Origin: JBDSGC01 sp046594105
GTDB taxonomy: Bacteria; Acidobacteriota; Thermoanaerobaculia; Gp7-AA8
Reading direction: 5' to 3'
NCBI GenBank assembly: GCA_046594105.1
Contig: JBKJQB010000362.1
Location: 1 to 36,212, forward strand
Length of the DNA: 36,212 bases
This document shows, piece by piece, positions 15,833 through 22,881 of the stretch. The notes beneath the pieces are model-generated. The model did no database searches, was not told the origin of the DNA, and worked only from the letters and a program-made list of their open reading frames with translations. The first letter of the stretch is position 1. The number at the start of each line of letters is the position of its first letter. The translations under genes were made by a program, and so were the position numbers.

Positions 15833-16843
15833 TCAACGCGCCAGAACGAGCGTGAGGGCGATGACTGCTGCGAGCAACCCGAGCCCGCCGACGCCGAGAG
15901 CCATCAGGGCCAGTGCGCGCCACCGCGCCTCGGCCAGCTGCAGCGCCTCCACGAACGGGTCGTTCGGCCGGAGCGTGCGCTCGTCGAAGAGCGACTGCTG
16001 CATGACCGCCTTCGCACCCAGCACATCCCCGGCGGCCCGTTCCAGATGCCGTTGAGCGATCTCCTTGTCTCCGTCGGCGAGCGATTCGCCTGCCGCCGCG
16101 GCTGCGGCCTTGAGCACGGCGTTCTTGATGTCGCCGCCGCTCATCGGAAAGCGTTCGGCCAGCGCGCGAAAATCGACGTCGGAGGCGATGGGCGTCTTGC
16201 GGGGATGAATCTGCACCTGCCAGATCCGCTCCCGCTCCTCCACCCCCGGCATCACGAAGCGGACGTGGGTGCGGATCCGCCGCTCGAAGGCGGGATCGAA
16301 GTTCGCCGCGAGGTTCGTGGCGAAGATCACCACGCCATTGAATGCTTCCAACTCGCGCAGCAACACATTGACGGTGAGATTGCCCTCCCGCTCCTGGGGC
16401 ATACCGCCGCCGCCGGAGCGGCGCGTGGCAATGGCATCCGCTTCGTCGAAGAACAGCACCGCCTTCTGCTCGGCCGCCGCACGGAAGGCGCCGACCACAT
16501 TCTTTGGTGTCTCCCCCATCCACATCGACTCGACTTCTGCGTAGTCCACCACCAGCAGCTTCATCCCCAGCGCGTGGGCGATGGCCTCAGCGCAGATGGT
16601 CTTCCCGGTGCCGGGAGGTCCGGCGAAATTGAAGGCCAGCCCCAGCCCTGACGCATGCCGCTCCCCAAGTCCCCAGCGCCCGAAGATCAGGGAGTGATTC
16701 CTGACCTGGGCCAGAGCCTCATCGAGAGTCCGGCGCGTTTCCGGCGGAAGGATCACATCCGCGAAGGTCCGCTCCGGCGTGACCGTCTCCACCGCGCGGC
16801 GGGAAGAGCGACCGGTAAACAGCGAGAAGAGTGGCGAGGCCAT
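15833..16843 (-). CDS. AAA+ ATPase with C-terminal membrane anchor
   Basis: 336 aa from the ATG at 16843. The AAA module has Walker A GPPGTGKT (75-82), Walker B FFDEAD (131-136), sensor-1 FATN (Asn177), the second-region arginines FERRIRT (Arg188/189) and sensor-2 GGDIKNAV (236-243). The pore-loop region reads YAEVESMWMGETPKN. This is the FtsH/Bcs1/spastin-like classical AAA clade. The C-terminus carries one hydrophobic helix (about 309-334, LALMALGVGGLGLLAAVIAL) and ends almost at once, so the protein looks tail-anchored with the ATPase in the cytoplasm. Substrate unknown. The frame is open far upstream, to 17548, but that stretch translates intergenic repeats and the DUF2784 antisense frame, so I reject the long form. 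Only a weak GGGAA precedes the ATG. Confidence 0.85.
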   Translation of the reverse strand: MASPLFSLFTGRSSRRAVETVTPERTFADVILPPETRRTLDEALAQVRNHSLIFGRWGLGERHASGLGLAFNFAGPPGTGKTICAEAIAHALGMKLLVVDYAEVESMWMGETPKNVVGAFRAAAEQKAVLFFDEADAIATRRSGGGGMPQEREGNLTVNVLLRELEAFNGVVIFATNLAANFDPAFERRIRTHVRFVMPGVEERERIWQVQIHPRKTPIASDVDFRALAERFPMSGGDIKNAVLKAAAAAAGESLADGDKEIAQRHLERAAGDVLGAKAVMQQSLFDERTLRPNDPFVEALQLAEARWRALALMALGVGGLGLLAAVIALTLVLAR

Positions 16844-16876
16844 CGGTTCCCGCAACCTAGTGCAAAAACCTATCCG

Positions 16877-16984
16877 GCCGGCACGGCCGGCGGCGCTGGT
16901 TGCCCAAGGCTCGGCCAGGATCACGCTCCAGCCGGCACGGCCGGCGGCGTTGGTTGCCCAAGGCTCCGCCAAGATCACGCTCCA
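16877..16984. repeat. Tandem duplication, 2 x 54 bp, intergenic
   Basis: Unit 1 is 16877-16930 and unit 2 is 16931-16984. They differ at three positions. Each begins GCCGGCACGGCCGGCGGCG and ends ATCACGCTCCA. Because 54 is a multiple of three, every frame shows an 18-residue repeat; on the minus strand this reads GWSVILAEPWATxAAGRA, open in frame with the AAA gene. I take it to be a dispersed intergenic repeat, not coding sequence. Confidence 0.85.
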
Positions 16985-17020
16985 GGACGTTCTGCCGCGA
17001 AGGCGCCTTGCATTCGTAAC

Positions 17021-17061
17021 GCCGGCATCCTTGCCGGCCGGTCCGCCGGCATCCTGCCGGC
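17021..17061. repeat. Two GCCGGCA-N3/4-TGCCGGC palindromes (REP-like)
   Basis: GCCGGCA-TCCT-TGCCGGC (17021-17038) and GCCGGCA-TCC-TGCCGGC (17045-17061) are perfect hairpins. Translated they give the AGILAG/AGILPAG strings often seen in over-annotated GC-rich genomes. A third copy is at 20449-20465. The stretch 16844-17130 between the AAA and DUF2784 genes holds only these repeats and the 54-bp duplication. Confidence 0.75.
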
Positions 17062-17130
17062 GGGAATCGCAGAAAGGCAACGGTCCGCAGGTGTCGCGAA
17101 TCTGAATGGCCGTGCGTTGAAGGTTTCCGA

Positions 17131-17502
17131 TCAGATCAACCGCTTTGCGTTCAAGACGAGCGAGGCCCCCGCCACCACGAAGGTGGTCACCACCACGACC
17201 CGATCGACTGCGGACGAATCCAACCGGCGATGCAGCAGCGTCTCCCCCACCATCTGGATGTACGTCGCCTCCGGCCGCCCGCCGCCGAGCGACTCCTTGA
17301 GCGCCCAGTGCCACGAGGTCACCGGGCAATATCCCCGACCCATCCAGATGCCCAGAAGGAACCACGAAGCAAGGGTCAGAAGGGTCAACACAAGATGGGC
17401 CATGCGCGTGGCAGGAAACATCCAGGCCAGCAGCACGAAAAGAATCAGCGCGAGGTGAACGAGGTGAAACAGCAGGTTGAGCGGGCGGTAGAACCTCTTC
17501 AC
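17131..17502 (-). CDS. DUF2784 family membrane protein
   Basis: 123 aa with a GTG start that overlaps the DegT stop by four bases (GTGA), indicating translational coupling. Membrane segments are seen at about 8-28 (LLFHLVHLALILFVLLAWMF), 34-54 and 100-117. Between the second and third lies GYCPVTSWHWALKE, which resembles the conserved Cys-Pro-x-Thr-x-Trp segment of DUF2784 proteins, and then an LGGG...ETLLHRR loop. No biochemical role is known for the family. Its tight coupling to the aminotransferase and GlpD-like genes suggests it serves the same pathway, for example as a membrane partner, but that is an inference. Confidence 0.75.
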   Translation of the reverse strand: MKRFYRPLNLLFHLVHLALILFVLLAWMFPATRMAHLVLTLLTLASWFLLGIWMGRGYCPVTSWHWALKESLGGGRPEATYIQMVGETLLHRRLDSSAVDRVVVVTTFVVAGASLVLNAKRLI

Positions 17503-18776
17503 GCCACCACCTCCTCCCTGCTTGATCGCGCAGCGATCTCCGCGGCATGCCCGATCACCTTTTCGAACGCCACAAGATACTGATCGAGAAGATCCCGCTC
17601 CGCATTCGGGAACGATGGCAGCTTCATCATCTGCGCGTTCGCACGTTCGGTGAAGGGCAGTTTGACCAGCGAGTAGTCAGGAACATGCAGCTCCGGGGCG
17701 GGACGCATCACCTGCCGGAATGCCCCCTCGGTAAAGAACGGCTGCTGGTGCAGCAGAGGATAGCGAGGAAATCCGGTATGACAGCCTTCCGCGTTGAGGG
17801 CCTCGATGAGCGCGCCCATCGACAGACCAATCTGCTCCAGGTCAGGTCTCACCAGATACTCGAAATAGACGCGCTCGACGTGAGGCGGCGGCAGAAAGGT
17901 GTGGATGCCCAGCGCTTCCAGTCCTCGAGACAGGTACTGGAGATTCGCGTTGCGCCTGCGATTGTTCTCCGGCATGGCAGCGAGCTGGGTGCGTGCAACG
18001 GCAGCGGACAGCGGCGCGATGCGCGTCTTGACGCCAAAGCTCGTCGCAGCGAATCGGCGCGCCGGCGTGTCCAGCTCGATGATCCGGGTGATGTCTCCAA
18101 AACACACGGCCCGCTCCCAGTACTTCCGGTCCCGGCATAGCAGCATGCCTCCTTCACCGGCGGGTGCGAGTTTGCCTCCCTGCAGACTGAAGACGGAGAC
18201 GTCGCCGAGCGTGCCACACGCCTCACCGCGCCACCGTGCTCCTTGCGCGTGCGATGCATCCTCCACGATGGCCAGACCATGCTTGCGCGCCACTGCGTTG
18301 ATCTCGGTCATGCGCGAAGGCATGCCCCACAGATGGACCACCACGATGGCGCGCGTGCGCGGAGTGATCTTGCTCTCGAGGTCGACGGGATCGAGCCCCA
18401 GCCGATCCGGCTCGCTTTCGCAGAACACCGGCACGGCGCCCATCCACACCGGCGGCAGCACGGAGGCCCAGAAGGTGGCCGAGGGAACCAGCACTTCGTC
18501 TCCCGGCTGCAGCCCGATGGCCCAAAAGGCCGCCATGAGTGCGGCGGTCCCGTTGCAATGAGCGAGGGCGTACGGCATCCCGGTGAACGAGCGGTAGTCC
18601 TCCTCCAGCTCGCGGATCACGCGGTGGGTTGACAGGTCGCCGTCGCGCAGAACGCGGAGAACTGCGGCCTCCTCCGCCGGCCCCAGGATCGGCCATCGGT
18701 TCGCAGCGGTCTGATCGAACGTCACCGCTGGGCGGCCACCCAGCGCTGCGGGAGCTTCAATATTCAATCGAGCCAT
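17499..18776 (-). CDS. DegT/DnrJ/EryC1/StrS-family PLP-dependent aminotransferase
   Basis: 425 aa. The ATG at 18776 is preceded by GGGAGGAG, so the open frame further upstream is not used. Fold-type I PLP enzyme features: Asp173 in AIVEDASHAQGA (binds the pyridine nitrogen) and Lys202 in FSLQGGKLAPAGEGG, the Schiff-base lysine of the DegT family. The family typically transaminates keto-sugars or cyclic ketones, with glutamate or glutamine as donor. The N-terminal ALGGRPAVTF and WPILGPAEEAAVLRVL are typical of AHBA-synthase/StrS-like members. It lies 28 bp after the GlpD-like gene and overlaps the DUF2784 gene, so all three are one operon. No sugar-nucleotide or polysaccharide genes lie nearby, so the substrate may not be an NDP-sugar. 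Confidence 0.9.
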   Translation of the reverse strand: MARLNIEAPAALGGRPAVTFDQTAANRWPILGPAEEAAVLRVLRDGDLSTHRVIRELEEDYRSFTGMPYALAHCNGTAALMAAFWAIGLQPGDEVLVPSATFWASVLPPVWMGAVPVFCESEPDRLGLDPVDLESKITPRTRAIVVVHLWGMPSRMTEINAVARKHGLAIVEDASHAQGARWRGEACGTLGDVSVFSLQGGKLAPAGEGGMLLCRDRKYWERAVCFGDITRIIELDTPARRFAATSFGVKTRIAPLSAAVARTQLAAMPENNRRRNANLQYLSRGLEALGIHTFLPPPHVERVYFEYLVRPDLEQIGLSMGALIEALNAEGCHTGFPRYPLLHQQPFFTEGAFRQVMRPAPELHVPDYSLVKLPFTERANAQMMKLPSFPNAERDLLDQYLVAFEKVIGHAAEIAARSSREEVVA

Positions 18777-18804
18777 CGTCTCCTCCCTCCTGCCTGAACT
18801 GCAT

Positions 18805-20349
18805 TCATCCAGCGAGCAACGGGTCCAGCTGTCGAACCACCTGCTGGCGATGCTGTTCGAAGAGCCGTTCGGCCACGCCGACGTCCCCGCGAGCGATCTG
18901 CAGGGCACTGGCGCGGAGAGCCGGCGCATGTTCGTCGTCGCTCCCGAGACCATTTCTCGGCACCCATGGAGCGATGTTGGTCCGCCGGCGGAGGTAGTCG
19001 GTCAGCGTGCAGCACAGCTCACGTCGCGCGCACCACGCGGCGGAAGGAACTCTGCCCGGGATCGACGTAAAGGTGACGGTCTCGATGTCGCGCTCCCAGT
19101 CGTCGTCCGGCACGCCGAGCTGTCCCGACGGAGCAATCGTCCGCTCGATGAGCCTTGCCACTCGCGAAGCCATGCGCGTGCATCCGGTCAGTTTCCCGCC
19201 GTAGCAGGAGATCCACGGCTGGTCCCGATCCTCCACCACCTCCTGACGCCGGGAGAGGTCGAGCGGATAGCCCGTCGGATCGTCGTCGCGGCCGATGACC
19301 AGCGGCCGCACTCCACAGCGAACGGACACCACGTCTTTCCGGGCGATCGGCGCGCGGAATCTCCGCTGGTAGTGCTCGAGGAGGTAGTCGATGTCTTCAC
19401 GCGCCGGCGCATTGGCCTCCGACAGATCGCCGATGGCCGTTTCCGTCGGACCCCATAGCGAGACCGGCCCCCAGGGGACGAAGGAGATGACGTCTTCATG
19501 CTCGTTCAGTTCGAAAAACAGCGACGAGCGATGTTGTTCGGCACGAGGGATGGCCAGGTAGACGCCCTTGCTGAAAGCATGACGGAACGGCGACGAGATG
19601 CCGAACGACGCATTCACCTCGTCGGTCCACACCCCTGCGCAGTTGACGATCATCGCCGCGCGTACCGGATGGTGTTTCCCGTTCAAGGCGTCCTCGAGGT
19701 CGAGATGCCACCGCGCGTCGCTCCGCGAGTAGTTGCCGGTCAGACGGGCGTAGTTGAGAGCCACCTGTCCGCTCTGGACATGAGGAGCGATCCAGCGGAA
19801 CACGAACCGGGCGTCGGAGCTGTCCAGGACCGCCTCTTCATACGTGAGCGATCCATTCACGGTCTTCGGCTGGATCAACTCCAGCTCGCCGAAGTCATCT
19901 TGCGATCCCGGAGCGCCGCGGCTGCCCATCGCCATCAGCCAGTAGAACCACAAGCCGGCGTGAACCAGCGCCCTGGAGCGGCCGCCACTGGCCGCGGGAA
20001 GGTAGCGCATCCGCTGCGGGGACACCCGGGCCGGCATCTCCCGCACCATGCGATCGCGATCGCGCGACAGTTGAAACACCGACGAGAATTCAAAGTTGCG
20101 GAGGTAGAGCAGGCCGCCCCAGATCATCATTCCGGAGGCCTGGCTGGTACCCGAAGCAAAGTCGCCGCGGTCGACCAGCAGCGTGCGATATCCCTCGCGG
20201 CAGAGCCGGTCGTAGAGGCAGGCGCCATTCACTCCGCCGCCCAGAATGGCCACGTCGAAGTCGCCGTCGCAATCGATCTTCTCGAACTGTTCCTGTCGGT
20301 CCAAGGGCCCGCCTCGCGATCCTCGAAAGCAATTTCGAGAACGGCACAC
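18805..20349 (-). CDS. GlpD-like FAD-dependent dehydrogenase (glycerol-3-phosphate dehydrogenase family)
   Basis: 514 aa from GTG 20349, which has AGGAAGG 5 nt upstream; TTG 20304 is an alternative. The FAD Rossmann motif AILGGGVNGA (35-43) is followed by LLVDRGDFASGTSQ, and the C-terminal half has VSVRCGVRPLV and SCYGGKLTG, all matching GlpD. The usual SSKLIHGGLRYLE stretch reads ASGMMIWGGLLYLRNFEF here: the His and the Arg are replaced by Trp and Leu. From memory that Arg contacts the substrate phosphate in E. coli GlpD, so the substrate may differ from glycerol-3-phosphate. True GlpD oxidises G3P to DHAP and passes electrons to quinone. It is first gene of an operon with a DegT aminotransferase and a DUF2784 protein. 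Confidence 0.8.
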   Translation of the reverse strand: MCRSRNCFRGSRGGPLDRQEQFEKIDCDGDFDVAILGGGVNGACLYDRLCREGYRTLLVDRGDFASGTSQASGMMIWGGLLYLRNFEFSSVFQLSRDRDRMVREMPARVSPQRMRYLPAASGGRSRALVHAGLWFYWLMAMGSRGAPGSQDDFGELELIQPKTVNGSLTYEEAVLDSSDARFVFRWIAPHVQSGQVALNYARLTGNYSRSDARWHLDLEDALNGKHHPVRAAMIVNCAGVWTDEVNASFGISSPFRHAFSKGVYLAIPRAEQHRSSLFFELNEHEDVISFVPWGPVSLWGPTETAIGDLSEANAPAREDIDYLLEHYQRRFRAPIARKDVVSVRCGVRPLVIGRDDDPTGYPLDLSRRQEVVEDRDQPWISCYGGKLTGCTRMASRVARLIERTIAPSGQLGVPDDDWERDIETVTFTSIPGRVPSAAWCARRELCCTLTDYLRRRTNIAPWVPRNGLGSDDEHAPALRASALQIARGDVGVAERLFEQHRQQVVRQLDPLLAG

Positions 20350-20448
20350 CGTAGCCTTCCTGGACCTACCAGTCCTCGGGGAATGGTGGAGAAATCATGA
20401 GAAGTGGCGCGCGCGCTGGACTGCGTCAGCTGGGAAATGCGGCGACCG

Positions 20449-20465
20449 GCCGGCACGATGCCGGC
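20449..20465. repeat. GCCGGCA-CGA-TGCCGGC palindrome (REP-like)
   Basis: A perfect 7-bp hairpin between the GNAT stop (20487) and the GlpD-like start (20349). It has the same arms as the two hairpins at 17021-17061. Confidence 0.6.
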
Positions 20466-20486
20466 GCCCCGATGCGCGCTACCGCG

Positions 20487-21008
20487 CTACGGCTGGCGCG
20501 CGTAGAGGTCGACCAGGATGTCCGGCTTGCGATGGCCGAGTTGCGCGCCGGTGACCTGCGCCTCGTAGTGAAATCCGAGCCGGCCCACCACGCGCTTGGA
20601 AGGCTCGTTGTCGGGGTGGATGATGGCCACGACCCGCGAGCGGCCGAGGGTCTCCAGGACGTGCCGCGTCGCCGCGCCGCCTGCCTCGGTGGCGTACCCT
20701 TTTCCCCACACCTCGCGGGCCAGCCACCAGCCGACCTCCAGGTCGCCGGTGGTGCCCAGGGGCTGCGTGCCGGCGATGCCGACAAGATTGCCGGTGGCCT
20801 TCTCGATCATCGCGCCCATGCAGACGTCATCGTTGGCCAGCTGGCGGGCCTGCCGGGTGAACCACTCGTCGACTTCCTCTTCGCTGTACGGCAGTCCGGC
20901 GTGGACATACTCCATCACCGCAGGATCTCTGGTCAGCGCGTGAAAGGCTTCGCGGTCTGCAGCGGCCCACGGCCGGATGATCAGTCGTTCGGTTTCCAGT
21001 CCAAACAT
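20487..21008 (-). CDS. GNAT-family N-acetyltransferase (RimJ/RimL-like)
   Basis: 173 aa from the ATG at 21008, beginning MFGLETERLIIRPWAAADRE, the standard opening of RimJ/RimL-type GNAT proteins. The acetyl-CoA binding motif A is VGWWLAREVWGKGYATEAG (about 92-110, with the pyrophosphate loop WGKGYA), and motif B follows (HPDNEPSKRVVGRLGF). The acceptor is unknown: RimJ/RimL relatives acetylate ribosomal protein N-termini, others small molecules or antibiotics. No Shine-Dalgarno precedes the ATG, but an excellent promoter does (21016-21044), placed so that transcription would begin at or next to the ATG. The frame is open further upstream, but the family start fits the promoter exactly. Confidence 0.87.
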   Translation of the reverse strand: MFGLETERLIIRPWAAADREAFHALTRDPAVMEYVHAGLPYSEEEVDEWFTRQARQLANDDVCMGAMIEKATGNLVGIAGTQPLGTTGDLEVGWWLAREVWGKGYATEAGGAATRHVLETLGRSRVVAIIHPDNEPSKRVVGRLGFHYEAQVTGAQLGHRKPDILVDLYARQP

Positions 21009-21015
21009 GGTGGTG

Positions 21016-21044
21016 AGGATAGACGGCCCGCGGCGGCAATTCAA
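21016..21044 (-). promoter_or_regulatory. Sigma70 promoter for a leaderless GNAT mRNA
   Basis: On the minus strand TTGAAT (21044-21039) and TATCCT (21021-21016) are separated by exactly 17 nt. Only 7 nt separate the -10 from the ATG at 21008, so the transcript should start on the initiation codon. Confidence 0.6.
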
Positions 21045-21113
21045 CGCCTGGCTGGCGCTGGCGAAGGCGATCGCCGACCTCCAGATTCCATGACCTTCCG
21101 TGCCCATCGCGGG

Positions 21114-22538
21114 TTACTCCGCGCCGGCCGTACCATCGAGGCCATCGAGCCGTCCATCGAGCCGTTCGTGGTGATGCAGCGGATCGATCGTTCTGCGTGA
21201 GAGGCGGTCGAACCGGAGGAACAGCAGAACGGCGACCACGGTCAGCCCCGCGCAGAGACCCCACCACAAGCCAACCACGCCGTGATGGAGGTAAAAGCCG
21301 AGGACCAGCGCCACGGGAAGTCCGATGCACCAGTGACCGAACAGGTTCGCGTAGAGGGCGTAGCGGGTGTCTCCCGCGCCGCGCAGAACGCCGGCCCCAA
21401 CGGCCTGCACCCCATCGGAGAGCTGGAACACGGCGACGACGAACAGCAGAGGCACCGCAGCTTCCAGCACGGTGGCCTGATCGGTGACCAGCCGGGCCAT
21501 GGCCCGCGGCATCAGCGCGAACATCGCGCCGCTCGTTCCCATCACCAGCGCGCCGGCCATGAAGGCGACGTGACCGGCCACGCGTGTACCCACCTCATCG
21601 CGCGCTCCGATGGCGATGCCCACTCGCACCGAGCCGGCCGCGGCGACACCGAGAGCGATGGTGAAGGTGAAGGAGGCCAGGCTGATGGCCACCTGGTGCG
21701 CGGCCAGCTGCAGCGTCCCCACACGCGCGGCCAGAAGCGCCACCAGGGCGAAGATGCCCACCTCCGCTCCCATCTGCAGCCCGATGGGCAGCCCGATCCG
21801 GAAGGCCTGACGGACCTGCGGGCCATTCCATCGATGGCTCACTGCCTGATCGCCCGCGGCGCGCATCGAATGCACGGCCATCGCCACGATGACCAGTTCG
21901 AGGATCGTGCAGAGCGTGGTGGCCAATGCGGCGCCGGCGACATGAAGCGGCGGGATCGCCCGTAGCGGCCCGGTCCAGGAAGGAAGGTCGTGGCCTCCGA
22001 AGACCAGCAGCAGATCGCCGAAAAAATTCAGTACGTTGGCCGCGACCATCGCGACCAGCAGCGGACGGGTCCGGCCATACGCCTGCAGATACGAGCGCGC
22101 CACAAAAAACAGGAGAAACGGCACCAGGCTCGTGGTCCGCACCAGCAGAAAGGCGCGCGCGTCCTCCGTCAACTCCGGCGCACCCACCAGCGGGACAGCC
22201 CACGCACCGGCGACCAGCACGACGGTCAGCACCGCGGCCACCGCCAGGGACAGCCACACCCCCTGCCACATGGCCCGCCGCGCGCGCAAATGATCTCCGG
22301 CGCCGACTGCCTGCGCGATCAGCGGATCGACCCCCAGAATGACGCCCATTCCGACGACGGAAAAGGCGAAGAACACCGCGTTGCCCACCCCCGATGCGGC
22401 GAGCTCGCGCGCGCCGAGCCGCCCGAGGACCGCCACGTCGACGAGACCCATCAACTGCATGCCCGCCTGCGCCGCGGCGACGGGAACCGCAAGCCGGAAG
22501 AGCTCGCGGATTTCGCGGCGAAGGATGTCGGGGCGCAT
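21114..22538 (-). CDS. MATE-family multidrug/cation antiporter (NorM-like)
   Basis: 474 aa from the ATG at 22538, beginning MRPDILRREIRELFRLAVP. About twelve hydrophobic segments run the whole length. Family signatures include PVAAAQAGMQLMGLVDVAVLG near the N-terminus, GVDPLIAQAVGAGD, GAALAT, and AVGAGVLRGAGDTRYALYAN in the second half. The inner-membrane protein should export cationic drugs or metabolites against Na+ or H+. The last ~25 residues are hydrophilic (HHHERLDGRLDGLDG). There is no Shine-Dalgarno; TACAAT lies 9 nt before the ATG. The GNAT gene follows after 105 bp on the same strand but has its own promoter. Confidence 0.92.
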   Translation of the reverse strand: MRPDILRREIRELFRLAVPVAAAQAGMQLMGLVDVAVLGRLGARELAASGVGNAVFFAFSVVGMGVILGVDPLIAQAVGAGDHLRARRAMWQGVWLSLAVAAVLTVVLVAGAWAVPLVGAPELTEDARAFLLVRTTSLVPFLLFFVARSYLQAYGRTRPLLVAMVAANVLNFFGDLLLVFGGHDLPSWTGPLRAIPPLHVAGAALATTLCTILELVIVAMAVHSMRAAGDQAVSHRWNGPQVRQAFRIGLPIGLQMGAEVGIFALVALLAARVGTLQLAAHQVAISLASFTFTIALGVAAAGSVRVGIAIGARDEVGTRVAGHVAFMAGALVMGTSGAMFALMPRAMARLVTDQATVLEAAVPLLFVVAVFQLSDGVQAVGAGVLRGAGDTRYALYANLFGHWCIGLPVALVLGFYLHHGVVGLWWGLCAGLTVVAVLLFLRFDRLSRRTIDPLHHHERLDGRLDGLDGTAGAE

Positions 22539-22547
22539 GGCCGGGCG

Positions 22548-22553
22548 ATTGTA
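22548..22553 (-). promoter_or_regulatory. Candidate -10 element of the MATE gene
   Basis: TACAAT (5 of 6 consensus) lies 9 nt before the ATG at 22538 and no Shine-Dalgarno intervenes. No clear -35 is seen, so the site is suggestive only. Confidence 0.4.
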
Positions 22554-22824
22554 GCGGGTGGAAGTGAGAGGTCGGTCGTGAGCCGGGAGTGAGAGGCACG
22601 CATGGCGAACAGGAATCACCAGTCGCTTCGAGCAACGCGATCACCCGAACGGGTGAGGCGGCCTGGATGCGAAAAGGCTACCGTATGACCTGGCTCGTGG
22701 GTCCGCGAGTCTCCCGCGTCGACGAACAATGGTCGCCAATCTCTTCAGCCGTGCCGCGCCGCTCTGGGGCTCGACTGCTGGAAATGGAGACCTGCAAACC
22801 AGCGGACCCGACGATTCCCAGGTG

Positions 22825-22833
22825 TGCTATAGA
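22825..22833 (+). promoter_or_regulatory. Extended -10 promoter of the histidine-kinase operon
   Basis: TGCTATAGA is an extended -10 (TGn + TATAGA). It would start transcription near 22840 and leave a ~40-nt leader with GAGGGG just before GTG 22882. The -35 is weak, as is normal for extended -10 promoters. Confidence 0.5.
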
Positions 22834-22881
22834 GAAAGGGTCCATTCGTCCGATGTGGTCGCCAACGTGCCCGAGGGGTCG

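Larger units (their letters stand above)
22539..22881. other. Intergenic region between divergent MATE and histidine-kinase genes
   Basis: No convincing gene. It holds the MATE -10 (22548-22553), a small palindrome CACCCGAACGGGTG (22642-22655) and an extended -10 facing the histidine kinase (22825-22833). The short frames here lack family features. Confidence 0.6.

Noticed and set aside
16844..17548. N-terminal extension of the AAA ATPase
   Set aside because: It would translate the 54-bp duplication and GCCGGC hairpins and run antisense-frame through the DUF2784 gene; the AAA fold is complete from 16843.
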